54,340 bases of DNA, taken from Caulochytrium protostelioides (Eukaryota; Chytridiomycota; Caulochytriomycetes; Caulochytriales; Caulochytriaceae). The notes under the pieces were generated by a model. The model had not been told where the DNA came from. It made no database searches and saw only the letters and a list, made by a program, of their open reading frames with translations. Where the stretch lies: assembly GCA_003615045.1 (NCBI GenBank), contig ML014237.1, forward strand, positions 1 through 54,340. Direction: 5' to 3'. Below, piece after piece: positions 42,577-51,489 of this stretch; positions within the stretch are counted from its first letter, which is position 1; every line of letters starts with the position of its first letter. The translations under genes were made by a program, and so were the position numbers.

Positions 42577-43580
42577 CCCGCGGCCGGTCTTTCACGACGC
42601 CCGCGGGGACGAGACATCCGCCGGACATTCGCGGAGTGGTCGCGGCGTCGCGCCGCAGTGTGGGCGTTCGTCCCCGTCCTCCTCGTCCTCGTCCTCGTCC
42701 TCCTTGTCGGACGCGGGCTGAGCATGCCGGCCCCGAACCGAGGGCCGGCATGGAGGGCCGGCGAGGCCCGCTGGCGCCCGCGGGCGAAGCAGCGCGGAAC
42801 GAGGGCCCAAGCCTCCGACGAGCGAGCGAGAACCCCGTCGGCGCTGAGCATCGCGCGGCCCAGGACACGGGGCCATGTCCGCCGGCGACGGCTTATCGAC
42901 GAGTCGCGCCTACTTCACCCGTTGAACACGCCAATGATGTCACCACGCAGGGCGGCTCACGCATCGCCCATCCACGCCTGCCCGACCCCGGGGGTCCCAC
43001 GACGCGCGGCACGGGCAGGCCGCAGCGGGACAGGACCCGAGGACGAGTCGCGCACGTCGGTCGCCAGCGGACCAGCGCGCGCTGCCCGTTCAGTTGCGAG
43101 CCAGGAGCAGCGCCGGGGGACCAGCGGTCAGGGGCGCCGGCGGTCGCGCCATCACCACGTTTCCGGCCAGGGATGCTGATCCGGATGCGGCCCCGGCTCG
43201 CCTTGATGAATGGCGGCCCATGCCCCGATGACGTCTCCATCCATCTGACGACGGGAGTGATGAAGGATGACGCTCGTGGGGCACGGCCAGACGGCAGCGG
43301 TGCCACGGAGCGGCCCTCGGCGCCAGCGTTCCCATGCTGTTGCCGCGCGTGCGACTCCAGCGCCTTCCGCTGGACGGTCGCGTAGAGACGCCTTCGTTTC
43401 ACGGTGATCCACGTCGCACGTAGCCAGCCATGGCATCGATGATCCTGCCATAAAGGCATCGGGGGGACGGCAAGGTGCAACACGTGCATCGCGTCCACGC
43501 AGGCTCGCTCGCGCGAGCGCTGCCTCCAGTTAGCTCATCAAGCACAGCTCGAGCTTCTGTCTGATGCGGGACAATTCAAC
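40900..43580. other. 2.7-kb GC-rich intergenic region; no gene called
   Basis: It begins with the region upstream of atf1. Long frames such as 41934-43385 (+) and 42098-42868 (-) are Arg/Pro-rich, overlap each other and show no domain. A (GGCGTC)n run lies at 42524-42574. Confidence 0.4.
42524..42574. repeat. (GGCGTC)n hexanucleotide repeat
   Basis: About eight near-perfect units in a region without a supported gene. Confidence 0.9.
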
Positions 43581-44000
43581 GCGAACGCCATACTTACCTG
43601 GGTACCCCCGGGGTACCGCGGTCCCAGGGCGAGGTTTGCAGATGGTTCATCGCCGGATGGGCGTGCCGACCACGGGCTGCATGGGGGCTTGCCCGGGAGG
43701 GCGGCTCAATGCCTTCGGTCTGACGTCGGATGGTCAACGCGGCATCGAGATGGCGGTTCCCAAATTCGCCGTTGGTTGCATCACGCCACAGCAAACCTCG
43801 AACCACGGCCTTCGTGCGCCGGCGTTGACCGGCTATCACGACCCCATGCGTCTGGGCGTCCATCTCCGGGTCTTGCCGACCGGGGTGGCCGGCGTCGGCG
43901 CGGTCGGGGAAGCGCCCGCTTGGGACGCGCGAGAAATCGGCACGGGCTTTGGCTCGCCAGGGCACCAGCATGGTCAGGCTCACTTTGACCCCTTGGGCCG
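43580..44000 (-). mobile_element. Fanzor fragment E: worn C-terminal part
   Basis: The minus strand reads PDRADAGHPGRQDPEMDAQT, then AGQRRRTKAVVRGLLWRDAT and GEFGNRHLDAALTIRRQTEG. The last string is a degraded NRDLNAALNIRRC motif whose catalytic Asp is now His. The tail hairpin has become a KpnI/SmaI-like palindrome (GGTACCCCGGGGGTACC-type, around 43600-43616). Sequence upstream on the minus strand is no longer clear Fanzor and merges into a 12-base repeat. Confidence 0.65.
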
Positions 44001-44043
44001 GCTCTGTGTGGGGTTCATTGTCAGAGCCAGTCCTTGCGACCTC

Positions 44044-44130
44044 GTTGGCGTCTCCGCGGGCGTCTCCGCGGGCGTCTCCGCGGGCGCCTCCGTTGGCGTC
44101 TCCGCGGGCGCCTCCGTTGGCGCCGCCATT
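44044..44130. repeat. 12-base tandem repeat next to fragment E
   Basis: Units of GGCGTCTCCGCG and GGCGCCTCCGTT alternate about seven times. On the minus strand they read as AETP/TEAP. The repeat lies between Fanzor fragment E and the duplicated cassette. Confidence 0.85.
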
Positions 44131-44153
44131 GGCGTCCCCCTTCGCGTTACCCT

Positions 44154-45107
44154 CTGATGCTTAGACGGCGATGGGCGCGCGTCATGGGGGTGGGTATAAT
44201 CACTAGTCTGGTTCGTGCGATACATGCAGCACCCGCTCACGGCTCGCCACATAGTCCAGAGGAGTGACCCAGCTGGCCTGTCGAGGTCTCGCGGCGGACG
44301 GATTCGGTGACGGTCGCACAATGGCCTCCCGACACCGCGACACCACAGCGTAAGCCCGATAAGCGGTCCGCTTCCCGTATATAACGACGGAGAAATGAGG
44401 ATCACATAGCGGAGGTCACCTCGGTGAACGCAGAATGACGGTGCATGGAAATAGCGGCGGTCACGACATCTACGCCGACCTCTCTGCCATCCCATCTGAC
44501 TCATGAGGCCGCGGCATCGTCAGCACGGTCAGCACGGCCACTCGTCAGCGGCCTGCCACGCGCCTCATCCTGAGCATTTCTCCACTTATCATCATAGTCT
44601 GCTTTACCGTACATCTCTCCTTTTCCCCATTATCTCTCATTTTCTCTGTCCCTCAGCTTGTTTGTCTCTGCCACTCTCTTCGCGCCTGCGTGACGGCGAC
44701 AATCATCATGTGGTTCATGATGCTGTCCCTCGGCCGTTCGCTCGCCATCATGGTGATTATGACCACGTGCACGGCCACTTGGACATCGGCATCCCCATTT
44801 CCGACGGACCCCACCCTAAGCCAGGCGAACGAGGTAACGGAAAAAAACGATTTCTGGTCGGTTGTCGGCTCAAGCTCACCGCCTTCACCACTGGTACCCC
44901 CTCAACATCTGTATACCGGGCCGAATCCGAGCGGCACCATCCTGTCCGGAGCTCCCTTCCCCCCATTCTATCCAGGCCAGGCGGCTGCGGCCAACGCAAA
45001 TGGAAACGGAGGACCCGTGGGTTCATCGGATATCCACCCTGGCGCACAGGCGTATCTGCCGCATGGGCCCCCGGGTTCGCAGCCTGGTTGGTCCTATTAC
45101 CCATCAG
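44154..45107 (+). repeat. Duplicated cassette, copy 2
   Basis: Homologous to 31487-32443 over promoter, leader, signal peptide and Pro/Gly-rich coding part. The coding part is nearly identical, while the upstream ~450 bases carry several indels. A Fanzor fragment lies just to the left of both copies. Confidence 0.9.
44378..44384 (+). promoter_or_regulatory. TATA box of cassette copy 2
   Basis: TATATAA lies 324 bases before the ATG at 44708, in the place equivalent to the TATA box of copy 1. Confidence 0.5.
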
Positions 45108-46675
45108 ATGTTCCAACGGAGCCGCCGACCAAACGCTTGCGCGTCGGGCTCTCGCCGGGTCCGGTCAATCCTCTCGCAGACAGCAGGGTTGGCATCCCGG
45201 GCCCTTCTCAAAGTAGGCCTTTGGCCGCCCAGTACAGCATCATCGACCCTGTGGTGCGAACCTTTAGTACAATGCAGGAGGGGCCGCATCAAGAAGCACC
45301 TTATATGGAGTCTTGGAGAGGCCTCATCTCCGCGCTTCAGACCGCAAAAGACATACAACAGGGGAATTTGAAGGCTTTTAGTGACCGGAAGGCGTTAATC
45401 GACCTCATAGTACGCGATCTTCAATCGTCAGTCACTGCGTCTACGAAATTGAAACCCAAGATTGCTAAAGTTTTTGAAACCAAGTTCTTTACCAACTTCA
45501 GAACAGTGGAAGGCAAAAAGAACAAATTGGCCATGCTATTTGTCTCGTTACAAAGGTTTCAAAGCAATGCGAGGCAACTGCATATCCTGAAGCATATGTT
45601 CGAACTTCACCGAAAGGAGATTGTGCGTACTAAGTCGTACATTGAGTCCCAACTGAAAAGTCTCCAGTTGTTGAGTGAGAGCCTCAGCGCAGCGGCGTAC
45701 CTTTTTACCTTCGAGCAAAACGACAAAGCTTTAGACCTGATGCTAGCAGATATAGACGAGAACCCGGATGCCGCTGCCACGAGGTCTGCAACGGCAGACG
45801 GGGACGCCGGTGAGAACTTGAAGTCTATGCTGAGCAACCAGATTACAATCGTGCAAAGCGCCATGAAATCTATCGAAAATGATATCTGTGCGGAATCCCT
45901 GTCCAACCAACATACCTTTGAGTCAATAGCGCGCGAATTGAAAATCTTTGAGGCCAAGGAAACGGTTGTGAAGAGCAAGCTGGCTGAGTATGAGAGGGAA
46001 TCTGCCGGACATTTATATGATCACCAAAAACTCGAGACCTCGTTTCGGACGACGATCATTGAAGACCTCATTGAAGATTTGCTTCTAATCACCAACCAAA
46101 TCAGGGGCCTTAACGGCGATGCTGATTCAGTGGCGAACAGCCGGAGAGAGCTAATCACGAAGTTCCACGCCAAGCTCCATGAAGTCACGGCAGCCATCAA
46201 CAATATGGTCGGAGTCATCACAGCAGCTGAAGACTTCGATCAGCCGTATCAGGCTTTGAAAATCAGGGAAAAGCTTGCGAGGACGCTTTTTCACGACATT
46301 TCTTATACCCTTCCCCTTTTGAGAAAAATAAACAGCTTGTCGGGAGCGGGCGAGAGCTTCAAGAGCGTCGTCCCCACTCCTGATGAAGCAAGCAAAATTG
46401 CCGAGAAATGGTTCCAGGAGGAGTTGAGCCAACAAAGTACACTACTTCATGACCTCGGTGGCTCGATGTTCACCGGATGGCCGCCGGCATCAAGCTCTGC
46501 TGGCACTTCATCACATGAACTTGGCGGCAAAGCTTTGGCTGTCGGGACCTTGTCCCACGATGATGCCGGTGAAGCTCCGGTCAAAGGCTTAACACCCAAG
46601 ACACATCCTCTCCGCATCAACTGGAGCCTCGTCGAGGTTCCGCTCAAATTTTTAAAACAGTCCACCCAAGTTTAG
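44708..46675 (+). CDS. Putative secreted coiled-coil protein (effector candidate)
   Basis: The ATG at 44708 gives 655 residues (an upstream GTG is not used in eukaryotes as a rule). A signal peptide (~1-27, LGRSLAIMVIMTTCTATWTS) precedes a Pro/Gly-rich segment (~30-140). A short basic cluster follows (PTKRLRVG, ~142), resembling a nuclear-localisation signal. Residues ~195-600 are almost wholly helical and charged, with heptad-like spacing (for example HILKHMFELHRKEIVRTKSY, ELKIFEAKETVVKSKLAEYE). The C-terminus has Ser/Gly-rich semi-repeats (SSHELGGKALAVGTLSHDDA). No family is recognised. The helical half is visibly less GC-rich than neighbouring genes, hinting at different origin or age. A signal peptide plus an NLS-like motif would fit a secreted effector, but this is inference. 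Confidence 0.75.
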   Translation: MWFMMLSLGRSLAIMVIMTTCTATWTSASPFPTDPTLSQANEVTEKNDFWSVVGSSSPPSPLVPPQHLYTGPNPSGTILSGAPFPPFYPGQAAAANANGNGGPVGSSDIHPGAQAYLPHGPPGSQPGWSYYPSDVPTEPPTKRLRVGLSPGPVNPLADSRVGIPGPSQSRPLAAQYSIIDPVVRTFSTMQEGPHQEAPYMESWRGLISALQTAKDIQQGNLKAFSDRKALIDLIVRDLQSSVTASTKLKPKIAKVFETKFFTNFRTVEGKKNKLAMLFVSLQRFQSNARQLHILKHMFELHRKEIVRTKSYIESQLKSLQLLSESLSAAAYLFTFEQNDKALDLMLADIDENPDAAATRSATADGDAGENLKSMLSNQITIVQSAMKSIENDICAESLSNQHTFESIARELKIFEAKETVVKSKLAEYERESAGHLYDHQKLETSFRTTIIEDLIEDLLLITNQIRGLNGDADSVANSRRELITKFHAKLHEVTAAINNMVGVITAAEDFDQPYQALKIREKLARTLFHDISYTLPLLRKINSLSGAGESFKSVVPTPDEASKIAEKWFQEELSQQSTLLHDLGGSMFTGWPPASSSAGTSSHELGGKALAVGTLSHDDAGEAPVKGLTPKTHPLRINWSLVEVPLKFLKQSTQV

Positions 46676-47094
46676 GGCCTTCCTATCTGGCGCTTCCCTC
46701 AATGGCGGGCCTCCGGTGTCCGTGTGCGAGCCATATCACTCGTCGTGCCATCAATGCGCGGCATGATCAAGCGCGGTAGCTGAACCTACGCGGCAGGCCG
46801 TCTGCGCCGTACGCGGTCGCTGCCGAGCCACTGAAAGAGAGGGTAGGCCTGCGGTGGACGACGGATGTCCGGCCGCCGTCGGTATCGATATCGGTAGTGA
46901 TATCGGTATCGATATCGATACTGACGGCGGGGACGCGTTGGGCGTTAACCGCAAGGTGGCCTAGCTTCTCGAGGTCGCGCGCGGCCCTTACCCATCCGCT
47001 CATTAGGTTGCCGTGAGCTCGCTCCATCGAACCCCCATACTTAATCTCATCGACATGCCTTTTTCTTTAGCCCACGAAAGCAAGAACAGAACGT
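46676..47094. other. Intergenic; tetra/hexanucleotide-like repeat, possible Fanzor scrap
   Basis: GATATC/GGTATC words repeat at 46884-46923. On the minus strand the same region reads DIDTDGGRTSVVHRRPT, which faintly recalls the DSDG segment upstream of the first RuvC block in Fanzor fragments B and G. The match is too short to call. Confidence 0.3.
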
Positions 47095-47600
47095 CGTCGT
47101 CCGACGGGTTGAGAGGTACGGACATCCTGGATCCCGTGGCCGACGGGGCGGCCGTGGAGGGCAGGCCCGGAGTGGTTGCCTCCAACGCACCCATCGCAAG
47201 GGCGATTTCCGTTCCGACGTCTGGGGTGCACAAAGCTTGCGTTCAGCGTTTCCGCACCGGATTGGTCGATGCGTTCCGGACGACCTCGGTGCATGAAACC
47301 AGTGCAGAGCTGGCGCACAGACGCCGAGGTTTGCTGGAGTGTGATGCCACCCACGGCAAGTCGGTAAACCGCGATCTCAATGCCGCGTTGAACATCCGTC
47401 GCTGCCAGACATCACGGGTCAGACCGAGCGCGCTGTGCCGCATCACTAGGCAAGCTCCGCTGCAGCTCAAGGTCGTCAAGCCCATCCGACACTGATCTCA
47501 ATGGCGCGCTGCTTCCGTGAGGAACCCACGTGAGGCATCGCGGAGGGCATGCTGTGCGTGTCGTGTAAGGAGGGGCCTCTATATCTGAGCATACGTTGTC
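47095..47600 (+). mobile_element. Fanzor fragment F: C-terminal part with open frame and tail
   Basis: An ATG-initiated frame (47055-47495, 146 residues) reads SVPTSGVHKACVQRFRTGLV, then VDAFRTT, where the catalytic Glu is Ala, then GLLECDATHGKSVNRDLNAA with the last Asp intact, and KVVKPIRH before the stop. The first RuvC block is missing. It lacks the spacer expansion seen in fragment G. After the stop comes the tail hairpin (CTTCCGTGAGG to GCGGAGGG, 47511-47548) and GCATGCTGTGCGTGT, as in C and G. It cannot be a working nuclease; a truncated protein is possible. Confidence 0.75.
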
Positions 47601-48856
47601 ACTCCGTTATATAAAAAAGAAAAAATGCCCCATACGTGGTCATGCCGTCCATGTCTTTGATGCATTCCGGGACCACCCGCGTCCGGCAGACGCGTCGAAA
47701 CCACACGGCGCCTCGGTGCTCATCTACGACAGGATGGACACGCTTGCACCGGATGCCGAGCACGCGGGCTTTACCGCGGCCTGCGTGCCAGCTGGCGATT
47801 GGCGCCGCTCTGCCCGACCCGCGAGGAGACGCTCGCACCCCGCTGTCGCTGCGAGCGTCGTCACCCCCGCGCTCGGCTTCACCCGTGCTCTCTCGCCGAG
47901 GTCCATGGGCCATGCGACGAAGGCTCGTCGAACGGACCGGACCGCGTGAGCGTTCATCAAACCACACCATAGTCACCCGCAGTGGCCATCCTGGCCCGCG
48001 GACCGAGGTCGCTGCATCCGCGGGGTTTCTCTTTGGACGGGATGGCGGTCAGTCTGGTGGGCCTGACCAGCCACGTCTGACCCGCCCGATGCCGCTGGGC
48101 CCCACGCCGTCATCCCTTCACCGCGCTCTGCGACCTCGTGTCCTCGACGGCGTCACCATCCCCGGAGCGGAGAATCGAAATCTGTCGCTGGGGTCGCACG
48201 AGCCGGTCCCGTGCGGAGACTCCCGCTACCGCCGGACCCGACGGTGCCGACGCCTGGGGGCCCATGGCGGAGCGGCGACCCACCGCACGCGGAAGCCATA
48301 ACATGCGTGTCGGAGATTCAGAGGTGATCGGGCGGTCCGATCGGCACGAGGCCAGAGCGAACACGAACGAAGCGGCTCGCCTGTTCATTTGTTCATGGGT
48401 CGACCCTCGGGTGGATGGGCGGTGAGGAGGAGAAATTCACCCAGAGCCTGTGTGTATGCGCATGCATGTGCGGGGCATCGCTCGCCAGCATGGTCTCGCT
48501 CGCGGCCCCATTCCGATCTCCAGAGTTCCCAGCGAACGAGCCAACGAGGGCCCGGTCGGACACGTCCATGTGAAGATCATCGAAAGAATGAATGCATCCA
48601 TGCAGCCATGCATGGGACGGCTCCAGGTCGCCTACTCGTATAACCGTCTCGTCCGCTTGATGTTCTATAACCGGTTCATCCGTGACGACGTCTCTGAAAA
48701 ACCAACCACCTCCCCCGCCGGACTTCGCCCTCCCGCCCTTTCGATTGTCGACACGCCGTGTACCGATCATCGATCTTGCTCGATCCCGCCGCCCGCGTTG
48801 CCGCCTTCTCCCTCTTCTCTCTTTCCCATCACCTTCTCCATTTGACGTTGATCATC
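47601..48856. other. Intergenic; promoter side of the SAXO gene, no gene seen
   Basis: Frames here are short and compositionally poor. TATA-like words (CTCGTATAACC near 48638; TTCTATAACC near 48663) lie ~190-220 bases before the SAXO start codon and may be its promoter. Pyrimidine-rich sequence at 48775-48845 fits a 5' leader. Confidence 0.45.
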
Positions 48857-50008
48857 ATGGTGGACGGCGACCACGGTGACCGCTGCATCTGCTCAGTGTG
48901 CACCTGCGGGCGGCACAAGAAATGCAAGCCGGCCATGCAGAACCCTGCGCCGATCTCCGGCGACACGGAGTATAAAAAGCAGTATCCGGGCCACGCCGCA
49001 GGGCCGCGCGTGCTCGGCAAGCCCACCGCGCAGCAACTCGCGGTCGGCGGCGACTTCTCCGCTGACACCGAGTCGCGCTCGCAGTATGGCGCCAAACAGG
49101 GCCACTTCGAGATTGCCCACAAGGCCGAGCCGTACATGCCCTCCCAAGCTCCGCTCGAGAACGTCACCTCGCAGCGCAACGACTACCGCTCGTGGCCCGT
49201 GAGTCCTGTCCACAAGCCCGCTCGTCCTGGGTGGGCCGGCTCAGCGGGGCCTCTCGAGACCGAGACGACGTCGCACGGCGCCTACCAGAACCGCGGCATG
49301 CCCCCGCGCTTTGTTCGTCCTGCGCAAGCGTACCAAACGTCAGGAGCTCCCATGGAAGACCAGACTACGGCGCGGACGGACTACGGGCACTGGAAGATCG
49401 GCGCCCGCCCCGCGGGCCGCCATGCGCCGGCATACGCGTCGGCCGCCGACGAGCGCGACTTCGCATCGACGACGCGGGCCAATTACGTTGCCCACGACGC
49501 CGGGCAGAGCTACTACCGTCCGCGCCAGGAGCGCGCGCTGCCGCCGTCCGTGCGGTTTGAGGGCGAGAGCACGGTGACGGCCGCGTACAAGCCGTGGGCG
49601 ATCCCGCCGCGCTTCCAGCGCGAGCGCGCGGGCTACCAGCCGAGCCGCGACCCCCTCGAGGGCCAGACGACGTATGGCGCGAACTACGTGTCCAAGACGG
49701 TCGACCGGTACATCCGTCCGCCGGCGTCGTACGAGGCGCCTGCGACGACGTTCGAGGGCGAGAGCACCCACCACCACGACTACGTCGCGAAGGGCGCGCC
49801 GCAGCGTCGCGGCAACTTTGCCCCGCAGTATCGCTACAACGCGGGCCAGGACGACCGCGACTTTGCCACGTGCACCAAGACCGCCCACGACTCCAAGCCC
49901 ATGCCGGTCTGCCCGGCCGCCGAGTGGGCCCCCTTCGAGCACGAGCGCCACCCGGACGGTCACGTCTTCCTCCACACGCCTCTCACCGCCACCGCCCCAG
50001 GCCGCTAA
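48857..50008 (+). CDS. SAXO: SAXO-type stabiliser of axonemal microtubules (FAM154/MAP6-related)
   Basis: From the ATG at 48857 the product has 383 residues. The N-terminus CICSVCTCGRHKKCK is the cysteine-rich signature of SAXO proteins. The rest is a series of ~33-residue repeats with a pattern of (T/S)xxxxYxxW..xPxR, for example FEGESTVTAAYKPWAIPPRF, LEGQTTYGANYVSKTV and FEGESTHHHDYVAKGA. These are the Mn-type microtubule-binding repeats. SAXO proteins bind and stabilise doublet microtubules of axonemes, basal bodies and centrioles. The frame extends upstream to 48758 but only with promoter-like sequence. It is followed by centrin-3 in the same direction 830 bases on, which is a fitting functional neighbour though not an operon. 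Confidence 0.92.
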   Translation: MVDGDHGDRCICSVCTCGRHKKCKPAMQNPAPISGDTEYKKQYPGHAAGPRVLGKPTAQQLAVGGDFSADTESRSQYGAKQGHFEIAHKAEPYMPSQAPLENVTSQRNDYRSWPVSPVHKPARPGWAGSAGPLETETTSHGAYQNRGMPPRFVRPAQAYQTSGAPMEDQTTARTDYGHWKIGARPAGRHAPAYASAADERDFASTTRANYVAHDAGQSYYRPRQERALPPSVRFEGESTVTAAYKPWAIPPRFQRERAGYQPSRDPLEGQTTYGANYVSKTVDRYIRPPASYEAPATTFEGESTHHHDYVAKGAPQRRGNFAPQYRYNAGQDDRDFATCTKTAHDSKPMPVCPAAEWAPFEHERHPDGHVFLHTPLTATAPGR

Positions 50009-50089
50009 CGCATGCGACCAGCGCGAGAGCGGGGGCGCCCGAAAGATCGGAGTCGCTCGAAAGAGCAGCACAGATTGTGGAAGCGACAG

Positions 50090-50092
<3 letters not shown>

Positions 50093-50127
<35 letters not shown>

Positions 50128-50145
50128 TGTGTGTGTGTGTGTGTG
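50093..50145. repeat. (GA)n(GT)n compound microsatellite
   Basis: About 17 GA units pass into about 9 GT units, 85 bases after the SAXO stop codon, probably in the 3' UTR. Confidence 0.95.
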
Positions 50146-50838
50146 GCTGATGGCCGCTTTATTTATTTAGATTTGAAAGTGGCAAACCATAAAGAACAAA
50201 ATGGGATCGCCACGGTCTCTCACAGCTTCGCTGCCATGCTTCGCGATGCGGAGGTCAGGCCCTCGGCACGGAAGTGGCGCAGCGACTAAGCCCCACCCCA
50301 CCCCACCTGGGAGCGGCTGCCCTCAGCGTCGGCCTGGTACGCGCGAGAAGGCGCTTGGGGCGTCGAGTGGCGAGCGGCTGCGCCCACGGCCCAGCGGATG
50401 CAGGGGGTGCCGCACACACCCATAGCGTAATCGTGGGCCAACATGGCCCATGCCTCGACGGGAACTCCGTGCGCGAGCGATGCAGCGGCACCTGCCGTCC
50501 CATGCACCGCATCCTCGCTATCGCCACTACCGCGCATGTCTCACGGCACGCTGCTGATGGCTACGCTCTCCTGGTCGCTCTCCTCGCCTGACGTGCCTTG
50601 CGTGCGGACATCGCAACGCTCGCGCTTGTCACCCCGATCGGCTTGATAGCACCGATGATAACGCATTGGCCAATCTTCATTTCCCTCCAAGACCACCACC
50701 CCATTGTCATTGCACACACTTGCTGATCCATTCCATCGTTGCTGTTGTTTTTTTCACTGTGCGTAACGCACGCGTCCTCGTGGGTCCCCGCTTCGTTGTC
50801 CAGACGTCTCCCGAGCCGCGCGCCGGGCCATTGCAACG
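50146..50838. other. Intergenic between SAXO and centrin-3; no gene seen
   Basis: A (CCCCA)n-like stretch lies at 50285-50305. No frame has family resemblance. The right end is the promoter region of centrin-3. Confidence 0.5.
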
Positions 50839-51339
50839 ATGTCGCTGATCTACCCGAACCTGAAGCAGCGCCGGCGGCAGCAAGCGCGGCCCGAGCTGAG
50901 CGACGAACAGAAGCTTGAGATCAAGGAAGCGTTTGAGCTGTTCGATACCGACAAGGACGGCGCGCTGGACTACCACGAGCTGAAGGTCGCGATGCGGGCG
51001 CTCGGGTTCGACGTCAAGAAGGCGGAAGTACTGAAGGTGCTACGCGATCACGACAAGAACGGCAGCGGCCTGATGAGCCAGGAAGACTTTGCGGCCGTCA
51101 TGACGGAACGCATTCTTGAGCGCGACCCACTGGAAGAGATCCGCAAGGCCTTCCAGCTTTTTGACGACGACGGCACCGGCAAGATTAATCTGCGCAACCT
51201 GCGGCGCGTCGCAAAGGAGATCGGTGAGACCCTTGACGACGAGGAGCTCCAGGCCATGATCGACGAGTTTGATCTGGACCAGGATGGCGAGATCAACGAG
51301 CAGGAGTTCATCAACATTATGACCGACAACACGGACTGA
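50839..51339 (+). CDS. CETN3: Centrin-3 (Cdc31-type calcium-binding protein)
   Basis: The 166-residue protein matches centrin-3/Cdc31 in length and sequence: [80 protein letters not shown] and [12 protein letters not shown]. Four EF hands are visible; loops 1 ([12 protein letters not shown]), 3 ([12 protein letters not shown]) and 4 ([12 protein letters not shown]) look fully calcium-competent, and loop 2 ([12 protein letters not shown]) is less canonical. Centrins act at basal bodies and spindle poles, and Cdc31-type ones also with Sac3/TREX-2 at nuclear pores. The basic N-terminus (KQRRRQQ) is like that of animal centrin-3. Fanzor copy G begins about 150 bases after the stop. Confidence 0.97.
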   Translation: MSLIYPNLKQRRRQQARPELSDEQKLEIKEAFELFDTDKDGALDYHELKVAMRALGFDVKKAEVLKVLRDHDKNGSGLMSQEDFAAVMTERILERDPLEEIRKAFQLFDDDGTGKINLRNLRRVAKEIGETLDDEELQAMIDEFDLDQDGEINEQEFINIMTDNTD

Positions 51340-51489
51340 TGCGGGTCAAGGTTCCGAACAAACAACAAACAGCAACGCGCCGTGCGGCATGCAACGGCAA
51401 CACGCCCATGCATGCCATGCGTTTCAGCTTTTTGCTACCTCACCCCTGACCCCCTCCCCTCACCTATCGAAATTTATATTTATTTAAGG

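Noticed and set aside
41934-43385. 483-codon plus-strand frame
   Set aside because: Low-complexity, Arg/Pro-rich, overlaps comparable frames; contains the (GGCGTC)n repeat.
44044-44130. CRISPR-like array from the 12-base repeat
   Set aside because: Units are directly adjacent, with no spacers, in a eukaryotic genome; a plain tandem repeat.
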